Shown: piece by piece, positions 1 to 12,700 of the stretch
Position numbering within the stretch: position 1 is the stretch's first letter
Layout of the letters: each line of letters opens with the position of its first letter
Assembly (NCBI GenBank): GCA_022225965.2
Contig: JAKJXP020000012.1
Location: forward strand, 124,001-188,000
Origin: Diatrype stigma
Taxonomy: Eukaryota; Ascomycota; Sordariomycetes; Xylariales; Diatrypaceae
DNA length: 64,000 bases
Direction: 5' to 3'
Translations under genes and position numbers: made by a program
The notes under the pieces: model-generated
Database searches by the model: none
What the model was told of the DNA's origin: nothing
Seen by the model: only the letters and a program-made list of their open reading frames with translations

Positions 1-302
1 CGGCCGGGGGGAGCAGCTCGGGTGCGGGTAGCGCCGGGGCAGCATCCCTTCACCAACAGCAGCAGCAGCAGGGCGGCTTGCCGCGGCCGAGCGAGGATAG
101 GAGTCCCTGGGGCTACGACGGGTACAGTCCTGGCGGCGGCGCCGGCATCGGAAGGAACAAGAGCGATGCGAGTGGGAGCAGCGGCGACGAGTCCGTGGAG
201 GGTCTGATCGATGGCCGCGAGCCGAGCTTCTTCAGCGTCGTGCTGGGGCCCCGGAGGGCGCTGCGGGTCGTCAACGGCATGGAGATGGAGAATGAGCCGT
301 AA
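1..302 (+). CDS. 3' end of an unidentified gene (5' truncated by window)
   Basis: The frame that starts at base 3 is open from the window edge to a TAA at 300-302 and gives about 99 residues. The visible tail is Gly/Ser-rich with a run of six to seven Gln (CAG repeats near 58-70). It then has an acidic Ser/Asp stretch and ends with a more ordered segment, FFSVVLGPRRALRVV. Codons are strongly C/G-ending, as in the other genes here, which supports coding. No domain is recognisable, so no function is assigned. The start and any introns lie outside the window. Confidence 0.6.
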   Translation, partial: AGGSSSGAGSAGAASLHQQQQQQGGLPRPSEDRSPWGYDGYSPGGGAGIGRNKSDASGSSGDESVEGLIDGREPSFFSVVLGPRRALRVVNGMEMENEP

Positions 303-803
303 AAGGGGGCTAGCTGGCTATCTGCTGGCAGAACATGGGTGGAGTTGGGAATAGTTGGAAATGCGGACTTGCTTGACGGAGTGCGGGTCTGGTCCCTTTT
401 TAACAGGGGACAGAACTTCGTGGTCTCTCAAATGGGTGCTTCGATACTTACGATTGATGAGATATGATATGGATGAAAGATCGAGCCCCTTTTTCTAGTG
501 GATACCCGGTAGCCAGTTAGCTACCTAAGTTATTTCGTAATAGTTGGGGGCGTGCTTGATATATATATATACGACTTATAATGTCATCGGCACGATACGG
601 AATGATGTTTGACATATTAATTGAGACTTTCCATTGAGACAAGAAAAACCGCTTGACTGTGATGCTATATATATATGGACAATTGAGTCCCAATCAACGC
701 ACATAACCTTCTGCCTGTCTCTTCCCATATAAACCCATGGATATAGACTCCTCATTACGCCAATAACTGCCTAACTGATGGAACGTCACCCTATGGATAT
801 CAA
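303..803. other. Intergenic spacer, convergent gene ends
   Basis: This 500-bp spacer lies between two convergent genes. It becomes AT-rich and holds short TATATA runs near 560 and 667. I see no open frame, RNA gene or repeat worth naming; both 3' UTRs presumably lie here. Confidence 0.6.
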
Positions 804-2108
804 CTAGTCAATGCCAAAAGCACGGTGGAAGCGTCGATCCGACGTGAGTGATCCGACGAGCTCGAAATTCAGAAAATTGAGGTTCAGATTCTTGCACAAC
901 CTGGTTAGAAAATTTTCAACCCGAGACGCCTCAGTTGTGTCACCGGCTTGTTTTAATCGGTCCATGGTATCTAGTGTAAAGCAGACCAGTCTTTTCTTCA
1001 GTCTCGTTTGAGCGTGGTCTCTGATTGTGGGCGTGTCCTTTTGCATTTGAGCCAATATTGTGCTAATGATCTCTTGCTTTTTTAATGATATTTCGCCCAG
1101 GTAGCGGACAGCGGAGTCCGTGGAGGGCGTGGTAGGGTGGTGGAGCTCTAGGTGTGCAAAATCGAGCGGGCGGCCGAAGGGCATACCGAGCTCGACAAAT
1201 GATTCAAAAAGTGGTGCTGAGGGTTTTGGCCGTTCCCAGGCATCGACTGTGGATGCCCACGAGAGGCCAAGCCAAGCATTCTGGATACTGTAAGCTGCTA
1301 TCTGATGGTCTTTGGGTAGCATCTGGGCGGCGCGTAGCAAAGCGGAGTATGACCCGTCAAGGTTCGTTTTGGATATGGTTGTGGACTGGCTATGTTCCTT
1401 CATCATAGCGCCCAGAAGTCTGTATAGCGGGTGTGAGGTAACCGCGTTGCGATCACCCTCCACACCCCGCAATCTCATCACCGGCGGACGGAACGTGACG
1501 AGTTGTGCCAACCATGTCCAAGCAACCTCCTCTAAGCCCTCGGCATACATAAAAGGCACCAACTTCTGTATCAAGACGGGGTCTAACAGGAAGCGGAGGC
1601 CATCCTCTTGACCAGATGTCCGGAGCCATTGCAGCACACGAAGACCTGCCCCGGTGGTAGTTAGGTCTGGCTGGGCATCAGGGGAGTCCGGCTGCACAGC
1701 CTGGGCCCGGATCGTGGCAAGGAAACCGGCCGCCCGGCGAGGGGTCATCAGGCCTTTTGCAACAGCTGCGTCAAAGACATCGAATGGGTTTTTGGCTGGT
1801 GCTGATGGCGACGAGTCGGGCCCATGTTGTTGGGGATGGGATAGGAGGAGGTGATTTAGAATTGCTTTTTGTTGACTATTGGCCGGGCGGTGTCCGATAG
1901 GGTTATGGGAGGATATATGCTCATTGACGGATGGGGTGGCGGCATCTTCGGATTGCGCGGGGTGCTCCTTGTCGAGGTTCTTGCGGAAAGACGAGGAGAT
2001 GGCGTCGATTAGCTGTTGGGATTCCTTGCGGCCCAGGGGCAGCGGCTGGTGGATTTGAGGGAGGAAGCCTCTCTTGAGGGAGTTGAGGGTAGGCGTCCGA
2101 ACCACCAT
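804..2108 (-). CDS. Unrecognised 434-aa protein, possibly mitochondrial
   Basis: A single open frame of 434 codons runs from ATG at 2108 to TAG at 804-806. The N-terminus (MVVRTPTLNSLKRGFLPQ) is basic and lacks acidic residues for about 28 positions, as in mitochondrial presequences. Residues 40-110 are polar and probably disordered. The rest is helical in character with many Leu/Arg/Glu, including a Trp-rich stretch near residues 150-200 (LRVLQWLRTSG, EEVAWTWLAQL). The composition resembles fungal mitochondrial helical-repeat proteins, but I recognise no family. The frame upstream of 2108 is open for some codons without an ATG, so a 5' exon is possible. Confidence 0.7.
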   Translation of the reverse strand: MVVRTPTLNSLKRGFLPQIHQPLPLGRKESQQLIDAISSSFRKNLDKEHPAQSEDAATPSVNEHISSHNPIGHRPANSQQKAILNHLLLSHPQQHGPDSSPSAPAKNPFDVFDAAVAKGLMTPRRAAGFLATIRAQAVQPDSPDAQPDLTTTGAGLRVLQWLRTSGQEDGLRFLLDPVLIQKLVPFMYAEGLEEVAWTWLAQLVTFRPPVMRLRGVEGDRNAVTSHPLYRLLGAMMKEHSQSTTISKTNLDGSYSALLRAAQMLPKDHQIAAYSIQNAWLGLSWASTVDAWERPKPSAPLFESFVELGMPFGRPLDFAHLELHHPTTPSTDSAVRYLGEISLKKQEIISTILAQMQKDTPTIRDHAQTRLKKRLVCFTLDTMDRLKQAGDTTEASRVENFLTRLCKNLNLNFLNFELVGSLTSDRRFHRAFGID

Positions 2109-4325
2109 CACGAGACACTGGCGATGGTTTATGAGGGGCTGATTGGCGTTGAGGCGCTGATAGCCTCCGTGATGATAGCCTCCGTGGTGATGGCCTCTGT
2201 GATGTTGTCAGCCCCGGCAGTGGTCCGTGAACGTCATTGGGTAGTATAGACTGTATACCTAGTCGGTTAGTCGGTTAGTCAATCAATCAGTCAGTCAGTA
2301 GAAGCTCGAACCATCTCCAGATCTCGGATCATGTCGACGGGAGCAGATCGGTGACGGCTTTGGCCGAGGGAGGAGCTTGGACCATGGGACAGCCCAGTTT
2401 ACTCCGCAGTCTGGCAGTCGGGCTTAACCATGCGGGCAGCTGGCGATCGTGGGCTTCAGGTGTTGGTACCTGACGCAAATGCAAATCATTTCCAAAGCTA
2501 GTCGACGAATAGCTGACGCTGACAGGCCAACCCCAGAATTCGTCAAGCACAAGAGGGTCCAGGCTGTGGGTACCTAGGGACCTGGTTGTATCTTGTCTGC
2601 CGGGCATACGTACATACACATGTAGTGGGAGTAACATTTTCAAACCCTGGTAAATTACTGATATCCCGACGATGTTATATTTCCTACATAATACCTCTTG
2701 TAAAGGAAGTACTAGTGATCATATAATAGTCTTCTCCCAAAGCATGCGTGCCCGTACCTACCTATGTACCTAGGTAGCTCTGGCTTCCAGTGTTGTATGC
2801 AGATGCCAACATTCAAGGTTGAGTAGTTACCTGTAGCAAATGCAGATAAATATACTTCCTGCTAGGTACTGAACCCCACTGCAGACTCTATCCATTGGCT
2901 AGGAATGCTTCTGAGAAAAACCTTGAATTCGTCTGCCAATCAGCAACATTGGCCATCTCCACCTATCTGAAGCTTTTGCATTGCTGATACGGAGGGACTG
3001 TCTATCCCGGAAGAGTTAACCTACCAGACCTGCCCACATACCTACATGTAGGTAGGTACCTACCCAGGGACTACCACAGCCTTCAAAGCTTCCATTCTAC
3101 TCATGTCCACACATACAGGATGTAGACGATGTAGGAATCTAGCTAAAGGGCTTACAGCATGTGATGTGCTATCGTGACTTTACTGTAAATGCGCCATGCC
3201 CTCGGGGGTATGTTAGAGGCAGAGTTGTTAACTGCGTGCAGTTCGGAGTGGTTACATGGGAGTTCGAGGTCAGTTCGTTGCATGTGCTCGCTGGCTGATA
3301 GCCACCCCAGCACCAAGTCAGTATACATCCATGGATATACGAAGTATACATACTAAAATTAGGCCCTCTGACGTCTGACATCCCAGCAAGGGCGAAAAGG
3401 CTATTTCTGCTCTGCTTGATCAAACATGGTGGAATAGGTTGGATTGTAATTCAATCCGACGACGTCGTATAATTCAAAGAACCGTATTTGATTATTTACT
3501 ATTGCCTTATGATGCATAGCAACCACTAAGACATTGTAGTCCCAATGGTCTACTAGGCACGTATGTACCTTAGGGAGCTGGTTTGCAAGGTACTTAACCC
3601 GGTTTCGGGTTGGGTATCTGTGTACAAACGGCCTACGGGATCTGTGCGCTAAAGTACAGGCTATAGCGCAGCATGTACTTACCACCCTTGTGCTAAAAGG
3701 TACCCAGGTAGGCCTAATAATGGCAAAAGAAGTAGCAAATTGTGCGTGCCATCTGTGCAGTGCGTCCCAGCCGCTACTACACAGCCAGGACAGCCAGGAC
3801 AGCCTACATACCTACATCACCTCTGCATTCAAGCATAGAACTTCGACATATTCCTACACAAGCTGCCCGATGCCACACCTGCCACACCTGCCTCTCCGAT
3901 AGTTTACAGTGGCTTGCATAGGAAAGCAACGCAAAGTCAAGTACACACCCGGACACAGGTACCTACATACAGACCTCCATAGGTAAAGTTCCTCAGCCTC
4001 ATGGATTCCCGTCACTCGTCTGTCCCGTTTTAGCATTTTAGCATTTCAGTGATCCGATCATCTTCTTTCTCCCTTCTGCAAGGAAAACACCACAACAGAT
4101 CACCTCAGACTGAAATCACAACGTCACAACTGCGCCCACCCTCCACCCCTACATCGTCCTTGCTCCGTCTTCCCCTTCCTTCTCGTTGATCTAACCAATA
4201 GCCTCCATCAGATTGATCGATTGATTGATTCTCGCCGATTTGAATCCAATCGTCGATACCACCCTTCTACGAAGGGATTCATTCAAACCTAACTTTTTAC
4301 ACACTCTGCCGAAGCTCAGAGCATA
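2109..4325. other. Spacer with short palindromic motifs; Def1 promoter and 5' UTR
   Basis: No convincing gene is present; the short open frames lack codon bias or domains. Bases 2261-2301 hold a small simple repeat (GTCGGTTA twice, then AGTC units). TACCTA/TAGGTA motifs, partly palindromic, occur at about 2755-2777, 3040-3066 and 3955-3970. The last 270 bp before the Def1 start (about 4055-4325) are pyrimidine-rich, with many CTTC/CTCC runs, typical of fungal core promoters and 5' leaders. Confidence 0.6.
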
Positions 4326-7300
4326 ATGTCTGAGGTGCAGGCTCGATCCCAGACATCCTCTCGCGGCAGAGGCGGCGGTAGCCGAGGGGGAAGAGGAAGC
4401 TATGCGAGCCGAGGCGGCAATAGCAGACGGGCTAACGGCGAGAAGTTCGCGGCTACAGATTCTGCCCTTGCTGCTGACGATGAGGGCGACATTGGCGAAC
4501 TCAGAAAGAAATTTGGTTCTGGCAAGGTAGAAACCATCAAGGAGCTCTTCCCAGACTGGTCCGACGCCGATATCCTCTACGCCCTCCAGGAGACCGATGG
4601 TGACATCGAGGTTGCCGCTACTCGTATCAGTGAAGGTTCGTATTGTGCAGCTCTTTCCTGTCACGTCCACATACTTCCACACCGTTTCGATTGGCACCCA
4701 TCATGCTATCCACTCACTGTCTTGGTGGCGTGTTACTGATTGGTCTTATCACTATAGGAACTATTTCCCAGTGGGGCGAAGTTTCCAAGCCGAAGAAGAC
4801 CAATGCGAAGCCTAAAGCGAAGGAGTCAGCTGGTCTCACCGAATCGTCTGGCAATAGCAGGCCTGCGCGCGGTGGGCGTGGAGACGCACGAGGCGGACGC
4901 GCTCGGGGAGGTGAGCGAGCTCGTGGTAGCAGAGGTCGAGCAGCCGCCAATGCTGCTACCAATGGCCACCGATTCAAGGAGAATCAGCAGCTTTCTACTC
5001 CCACCGATGAAGCCTCTGGATGGGGCAAAACCACCACGACTGACGAATCCACCGCTCCTGCTTGGGGTCCAACTGATTCCACTACTGAAACTACCTCGAC
5101 GCATACTCCTACCGCTGCCGCTACCTCCACTACCGATACCGCCGCCCCGCAACCTACTGTAACTCCTCCCCAGACTACGCAGAAGACATGGGCCAGCATG
5201 CTACGACAGTCGACTGCACCTAAGCCCGCACCCAAGCCCAAGGAAACACCCGCACCGAAACCCGCCGAAGCCATCGAGCCCTTGCCTCCCGTTGAACCTG
5301 CTGCGCCCAAATCTGAACCCCAGCCAGATCCAACACCAGAGGAGCCTGCCAAACCGACTCCACCCCCGGCTACCGCCGAAGCGCCTAAGGTCGTCGAACC
5401 CGAGGCCGATCTACCTCAACCTGAGGATGACTTGACGAAGCAGAATCTTGAACAGCTCCCCGACGAATCACATCCACCAACCACTGCGACTGCAGCTAGT
5501 ACTGCTGCCGACTCGTGGGATCCTCGCCAAGGTCAGCCGACTAGCGCTGCGGTCACGCCCCTTTCTGCTTCGCAAGCACAACACCAGAACACGCGTGGCG
5601 CTCCCAGTGGTTTCGCCGCGTCTGCCTTGAAGGCGACGGAACGTCCTGCCGCTCGTATGCCCAGCTACCAACGACGGCTGCTCGAACAGGAGGAGGCTGT
5701 TCGTATGCCTGGAAATCGTGAAGTCGACCGTGCTGCTGTTCAATTTGGCGCCTTCAGCCTGAATGGTGGCGAGGATGACATTGATGGCGACCGCGAAGAT
5801 CCAGAGACTAGAGGTCAGCCGCCCTTGGAATCTCCGAGCCAGCCTCGAGCAACTTTGCCTCCGGCGCCCCAGCAACCAGCTCCGATTCCCGATGCTTTTA
5901 CTCCCACCCAAAAGCCGGCGGCTTCATTGGCCCAGCAGTCCCCTACCATTGGTGAAATACCCACAAACCCTCATCAGCCAAACAGCCATGTAGTTAACAG
6001 CCATTCAGCAACACCCGTCGCACCCCCTACTGGACCAGCAGCTGCCACGGCTCAGCGTATGTCACACTACCCTCGGTTGTTTCACCCTACTAACACTGTT
6101 CTAGCGCCGCAAGCACCGTCGGCCAGCCAACACTTCGGCCGTTTCAATCACATCAACGCCCAGGAATCAACTGGATTCCCGCAGAAGCCCTACGAGAGCT
6201 TCGGTCAGCAGCAAACGGCAGTCACTTCCGCCGGTGGCTTCGAAGGCTTCCCGGCCCCTACTACCCAAGCACCAGGTGCTCAGAACACTGCATTCAGCTC
6301 GGCCCCAGGCGACTATTCTTCATACTACACGGCTGACCAACATGGCCGCGGTGGGTATAACTACTATGGCCATTACAACCAGCAGAGTGGTGGTCAGAAC
6401 CACCACGAAGGTCCAAATTCCCAGACTCGAGGATTCGGTTACAACGCCTCTCAGAACGACAACCTTAGTCAGTATCCGCAAAGCGCTGCTCAGCAATCTC
6501 GCTTCGGAGCTCCCGCCGCCCCAGATGCCCAGAACAGTGGTCACAACACACCGAACCCACCTAGCCAAACCCAACACCAGCAGACGTCAGCACAGGCGAG
6601 CCAGCCTCAGTCTAGCCTCCATCAACAGCCACATGGGAGCCAATTTCCATACGCGCATCCGTACTACTCGAGCCCATACTACGCTAACTACATGCAGCAC
6701 TTCAACAATGGTGCTTATAGCCAAGCTGGGTATGGCGGCGCTCCTTATGGCAAGGGAGGGATGTACGGACAGCCCCACCAGTATGGCATGTCACCCCAGG
6801 GACCGTACGATCACGCCTCGTCCCCTGCAACCAGCGGCTTCGGGCAGTCCACCTTGGGAGCACGTGATAGTGGTTTAGGTTCCAGCATTGACAACTACGG
6901 CCGTGCCGGTTCTACTCCTTCCGCAGCTCAGGCTGCTCTTGGTGGCGGTTTTGGAGGTATTCATGATACCTTCGGGCGTGGGTCAGCGTATCCCCAAGCG
7001 GGGCAAGCCTTCGGAAACCCGAACGCACAGGCCTCAAACGCCGGATCCGGTAATGATGATCTGAAGCCTTATGAGACAAAGGCTACCGGCGGACCTAGCC
7101 CTCTTGCTGCTGCTGCCCGCCCGGGTTCTGCAGCCAACACGCCCGCGGTGTCCGGTCTACCGCCCCCGCAGTCCGCACAACAGGGCATCGGCGGCTATGG
7201 TGGATATCCTAGCCATCTCCAGGGTCACGGTCTTCACAGCAACCAGTCGGCCGCTGGCAGTGCTTACGGGCTTGGTGCATCCAGTGCCCAAAGCCATGGT

Positions 7301-7399
7301 AGCACGCCGTATGGGGGCTTTGGCGGTAACCAGGGCTTCAACAGGTACTACAGTGGTCAGCAACAACAGCAAGGTGGCTGGGGTGGTAACTATCATTAG
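4326..7399 (+). CDS. def1: RNA polymerase II degradation factor Def1 homologue
   Basis: There are two exons, 4326-4635 and 4758-7399, joined over a 122-bp GT..AG intron in phase 1; the protein is 983 aa. Residues 1-45 are RGG/Arg-Ser rich. Residues about 55-103 form a CUE domain (ELRKKFGSGKVETIKELFPD and following), the ubiquitin-binding module of Def1. After the splice come SQWGEV and a Lys/Arg/Gly-rich stretch, then Pro/Thr/Ala-rich and finally long Gln/Gly/Tyr/Asn-rich low-complexity sequence. In yeast, Def1 is cleaved after DNA damage, enters the nucleus and bridges the elongin-cullin ligase to stalled Pol II. Domain order matches; yeast Def1 is shorter (738 aa). Exon 2 without splicing has an ATG inside the intron, which is not the start. 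Confidence 0.9.
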
Positions 7400-8332
7400 T
7401 TTACCGGAGTAGCGACCATGCATGGCTCGGTTGACGAGACACACTCTACCGCGGACACGTGCATGGGCTATACAGTTTGAGGGCAGGAACGGAATATGAA
7501 AAATCCTTACTTGACGCGCAATTCTGACATACACAAAAACTTTCAATATCAGTTGGGGAAATGACGTCTTTTCTCTGTCTACTCTCTTCTTCGTGATTAG
7601 CACGGGGGCAGCGAATAAGCCCTGGTCTCTCTTTCTCTCATTACTACATACGTGTAATCCAATGCATGGGATCGGGTGGGGGCAAAAAAAGTTCACTTGT
7701 TGCGCTGCTACTTTTTCTCGCGTCGATGGTTTCCACGGAGACGGGATGGGCGAACGAAAGAATGATCGGACGGAGGGAACGAATGGATGGATGACGATGG
7801 GTGTGTGTACGATTGAATCGACAAATTTGATTTATTTATTACCTTTTTATCCTCCCCCTGTTTTTCTTCTCTCAACTTCCTTCGACTCAGGAAAGAACGG
7901 CAAAGGCACGGCACGGTACGGCACAGGGTTCTTTACTTTTCTCCTCTCTTCTTCGTTTTTTATGTCTCTTCCTTGCGAGGATCTCCCTCCAGCGAAGAGA
8001 AAAGAAAGAAAAAAAGGCGCGCTTTAGCTGCTTATCCATCCTCCCCCCCCCCATCATCCTCATTATCATGATTCCATCATAATAATCAACCAACATGCAT
8101 GCGTCTTTTTCCCCCATTGTTTGCGGAAAAGGAGGCGGCAGGGAAAAGGCTTAACTACTTTCTCTCTCTCTCGAGAAAGAGAGAGGTTAGGAATAGGATG
8201 ATATCGAGACCAAACGAAGAACATGCTTTTTTCTGTTTGGCCATTATTGCTGCTGCTGTTACTCATTATGTGACTGGCTGACTTTTTGTAATATGCACGT
8301 CCCTGCCGTTTTACGATGTGGGAATGCCCTTT
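7400..8332. other. Def1 3' UTR and spacer
   Basis: No gene is seen. The stretch contains homopolymer and simple-sequence tracts: a run of C near 8042-8052 and a CTCTCTCTC/GAGAGAGAG near-palindrome at about 8158-8186. GC content drops sharply at 8340, where the inserted element begins. Confidence 0.6.
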
Positions 8333-8818
8333 CAGCGTTGCCAGCAATTCAATTAATTAAGGGAATTTGAATTTTTTAATTAATATAATTATAATTAAAA
8401 AATTCCCCTTTCTTTCGCGTTTTAAGCGCAATTAATACAATTAAAACTTTAATTAAGTGCATATTAAGCCATACATTAATCCGAACTTTTCGAAAATGTA
8501 CTATTACCTTATATAAGTAATATAAAATAACGTATTTCTTAACCAGCCTATTAAAGCTTTAAGGTAAAAGGAAAACAAAACGTTCGGAACGCAAAAGAGG
8601 GGTAAGAGGTGAACTGTTAAAGCGCTTTACCCACTTAGCAGCTTTAAAATTGCCCCATGATATCGCATTAAAAGTATGCGCTATATAATTATTAAAAAGA
8701 ATTAATTAAAGAACTTTATTCTTTATCTTAATTAAAAGAACAATTCCGTTAATTGGTTAAGCCAATTTAATTAAGAAATTAATTAATTAAAAAATTTATT
8801 AAATTGCTGGCAACGCTG
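8333..8818. mobile_element. hAT-like non-autonomous DNA transposon (486 bp), AT-rich
   Basis: The ends are perfect inverted repeats of CAGCGTTGCCAGCAATT, followed by further imperfect AAT-rich pairing. The 8 bp outside each end are TGCCCTTT (8325-8332) and TGCCCTCC (8819-8826). They match at six of eight positions and the two differences are C/T, so they read as an 8-bp target duplication. CAG-type termini with 8-bp duplications fit the hAT superfamily. The inside is very AT-rich, has no open frame, and holds a palindrome at about 8361-8406 (GGGAATTT to AAATTCCCC). No transposase is present. Confidence 0.75.
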
Positions 8819-9417
8819 TGCCCTCCTGCTCTGTGATTCGCTAGCCTTACCATTATAATGAAATACGTAGATACCGAAGTAGGCATGCAGGCTAGCCTCT
8901 CTGCCTGGCGTAATTGTTGGCGGTGCTGCAATTATTTTGCCCCTCCGTTTCTTCGAGTGGGTTTTGAGGCCTACCACCCGAGCTGCCCGGAGATAATCCA
9001 TGCATAGCTCAGGTCATCCCTCGTGAATGGTCCGACTTCGTCTTATTCTCCATCGCGCCGAGGGACGATTTTTCTTGGGCGCCATCCGCAGACACAACCC
9101 TGTCCCTTAGCACGTCTGTCAATATGGTCTTCACCGACACCAACCACAGCCTCGAGGCAGCTCTCCCGAATGTAGGTTACGGTTTATGGCTGTAATCGTG
9201 GCAAGCTATTGGTGGCCTCCCGATTACGGACGTCTCTTTATTACATACCTAGGTACCTAGGTAGACATATAATCCACGCATATGATGCACGATACACGAT
9301 GCACGGTGCACGGAATCCCTCGAACCACCCATAGAATTGAGCATTTCACTCACATAGCAGCAGTCCTATTAGAGGTGGGCTCCTTGTGTTGAGCTACTTA
9401 TGTTATACATTCAGAGG
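8819..9417. other. Normal-composition spacer between two insertions
   Basis: About 600 bp of ordinary GC content separate the hAT-like element from the RIP block. It contains TACCTAGGTACCTAGGTA at about 9246-9263 and a short GATGCACGATACACGATGCA-type repeat near 9283-9310. No gene is supported. Confidence 0.55.
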
Positions 9418-9513
9418 TACAGTGGCCCCGTAAAAGTTTCGGAACACTTTAAAAAAAATCGCGATGCGTTTTTTAGCTTCTTTTCCTTTTAAACAATTAC
9501 CTTTCTTTTAAAT

Positions 9514-9725
9514 TGTAAGAATATAAATGGCTAAAAGCTAATAACGTAATGGCTAAGCATAAGCGAAGCTATTTTAAGAAAAAGGTATATAAGATTATTT
9601 TTAGCTATAGTTTTTAAAAGTATGCAGAGTTTTTCTTATAGGCCTTAGCCCTTAATACGGCGCTTGGTTGCCGATTACGTGCCGTTTACGTAATAAGCCC
9701 CTTAATTAAAAGCCATATCTTTATA
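9514..9725 (-). repeat. Left LTR of the Ty3/gypsy element
   Basis: This 212-bp repeat pairs with 17380-17591 without gaps. Differences are transitions (for example TGTAAGA against TATAAAA at the start), consistent with RIP rather than ordinary drift. In element orientation it is the 3' LTR. Confidence 0.92.
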
Positions 9726-12700
9726 TTGCTTTTTTCTTTTTTAGCTATTGGTTTTTAATAGCTTGTTTGTCCGTTTTAAATGCTTATTCCTAATTTAGGC
9801 TTATAGGCCGGTAACTTTTAGGATTTAGCGGCATTTAATTGCCGTTTTAATAATACGCATATGCCGTTTCGATAATAAGTTACCCTTAAAATTACCGGAT
9901 ATCCGTATTTTGGTAAGTATTTAATTGCCGGTTATTCGGTAATTTATTTTTAATAGGTTTATAATTCCTTTTTGCTTATGCGTTTTTTTCTTTTTTTTTA
10001 TTAGATTTTAATATAATAACAATCGCAACGTCGTTGCCGTCTTTTTGCCGCTTGGTTTTCCGTTTCGTTTATTATTACGCTTTTATTTTCGTCGTCGTTT
10101 TTTTTCGTTTTTTGTTATTCGTTTGTTTTTATTTAATCGCCGTTTCGTCGTTTTTTATTCGCCGTCGAAATATCGTTTCGTAAAAAAATCCTAAGCTTAT
10201 AGCTATTCGATAATTTTTCCGGTTAAAAAAGCAATTGCGCGTTTATTAATAACGGCAATACGCAATTTAATTAGCGCGAATTCGGCGAATCGTGCCGTTA
10301 TTATGTAAGGCTTTTTTATTTAAATGCCCGAATTCGTTACGTAACGTCGTTTATTATCGGTAACGGTTTAATTTACGTTTATTACCGGCAAAACCGTAAA
10401 AAATGCCTAGCGATAAATATTAATTCTTTATTTATTCGGTTATTTATTAATTAACGCTTAAATATTAATCGCTTTTCGAAAAATAATTTAGGTTATTTTG
10501 GAATTTGCCGAAAATACCGACCTCGAATCGGAAACGTTTTTGGCTATATCGACGGCTACGTTTCGTTCGTACGCCGGCCGGAAAGCGATCCGCGAAATGG
10601 GTCGTTATATGGTTTTATTAAAAACTATATGCCTTGCTTTTTGGGCTACGTACTTAAAAAAAAAGCGCATTATTTTCGGCGCTTTTAAAAAGGAACGGGC
10701 GGCGATTATTGCCGCCGAAATTTAATTTATACGCCGATTAATAGCGTTATAATTTAAATATTAATTAAATTAAAACGTAAAAATGCTTATGGATTTCGAT
10801 GTCGTTCGTTATTAATTAAAAGCGATTTAATTATTATACGATTGTCGTTAAATAGTTTATATTAAATTATAAACGGCGTTATAACGAATTAAAAACCGTA
10901 CGTAACGTTATTGCTTTTTAATTAATATAAAATTGGCGTTTTAAATTTGGAAAAAGCATAAGGTAATGCGTCGCTTTATTTAAAACAACCTGGCTATCGT
11001 TATTATAATCGCTAACGAAATGGCCCTTTACGATTTTATAATCCGGAATAGCCGCTTTCGTTTCGTTTTCGTAATGCTTAATTATCGATTCGATGTTTTA
11101 ATTTCGGTCCGTCGTTTTCGTTTTAGCCTTTTGGTTATGCCAATTCCGGCTTTACGGCCGTTAATTGCTTTTTTACCGGTTGCTAGCTTTTCGTTTTTTA
11201 TTAATTTTTTGCCTGCCGTTAATTCCTTGTTTGCTGCCGATTTCGCGTCCGTCGTCGATCCCGCGTTCGCCGCCGATTAAAACGACGATAACGTATAAAT
11301 CGATTTCGACGATGCGCCGACGAAAATCGAAAGCATAAAGGTCGATTTCGAATAAGTATTAATCTTATTCTTTTCGTATGGCTTATTAATAAAGCGCCGG
11401 ATTTTAAATCCGGAAATAATGGGTTTAATTTTTATTACGATTAATTTTTAATCGGCATTCGTTTGCCGTTCGAACGTCGTTTGGATTTTTTTTTTTTTAT
11501 AAAAGGCGTTTTGTTTTCGTTTTCGTTTTTTTTTCCTTTATGTTTTTTTTTATATTTACATATCGTCGTTAAAAAATCCGATAAAGCAAAAAGTATTTAT
11601 TTTACGGTTATTTTACGGATATTTAAACGGTTTTCGATCGATTTATAACGGATTTAAATTATTAAAATGCTTAAGGTTTTTTTTATTTTATAAATATCCA
11701 AACGAATTTCGTTCGATTTGTAATAAATTTAAACCGTTAAAATGCTTAAGGTTTTTTTTGTTTTGTAAATATTTAAACGGATTTTGTTTAATTTACGATA
11801 AATTTAAATCGTTAAAATATTTAAGGCTTTATGTTTTATAAGTATTTAAACGGATTTTATTCGATTTGTAATAAATTTAAGTTATTAAAGTATTTAAGGC
11901 TTTATGTTTTATGGGTATTTAAACGGGCTTTATTTAATTTATAACGAATCGGAGCCGTTAAAATGCTTAAGGCCGAATTAATTAATTATTTTTATTCGTC
12001 GTTTTATTTTTTATATATTTTGCGTGCTTTTTTTTCGTAATGCGCCAATATTTGTTAAACGTTAATAAAATATTCCTTTGGCTTTTAGGTATTATATTCG
12101 ATAAATTATTTTTTTTATTTAATAAAGAATTTTTTTGGCTTTCGGTTGTTATAATAACGGACGATATTTTTTATTATTTATTCTTTTTATTTATTTTCGA
12201 GATTTAATAACGCCGATTATTTAAAGCTTTTGCGGCAATTATATTACGGCTTTAAAAAAAATACGGGAAATACGTCGTAAATGCGTTGGTATTTTGCGGG
12301 TAGCTTAATTCGATATGTTTATATTTTTATTCGTTCGGCGATTCGTATTCGAATATACGTCGGTATTAGCTTTATTTTTTTTTTAAACCTAAAGTTTTTT
12401 GTAAATAATGCTACCGTTTGATTTTTTTTAAATTCCATAAGTATATAACGTTTATTGTAATATTTTTTTTGGGTCGCCGTCGTTTTTTTTTAATAGGCGC
12501 GTATTTGTCGCCGGATTTTTTCCGTTTTATTTAAACGTTTTTTTATTTTTTATATTTAAAGCTATAACCGTTTAAGTATTTATTTTATTATGCGGAGGTA
12601 ATAATTATATAATGTTTCGAACGGTAAATATTTCGTAAATGCATTGTAATAGTTATTATGGCTAAATTTGGCTTTATAAAAAATTTTGGCTTAATTGTTT

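Noticed and set aside
4191..4697. 168-codon minus-strand frame over the Def1 start
   Set aside because: It overlaps the CUE-domain exon in antisense and has no domain of its own.
10498..11648. Open frames of 61-86 codons in the AT-rich block
   Set aside because: They lie on the plus strand inside a minus-strand gypsy element, have RIP-type composition and show no motif; they are chance survivors.
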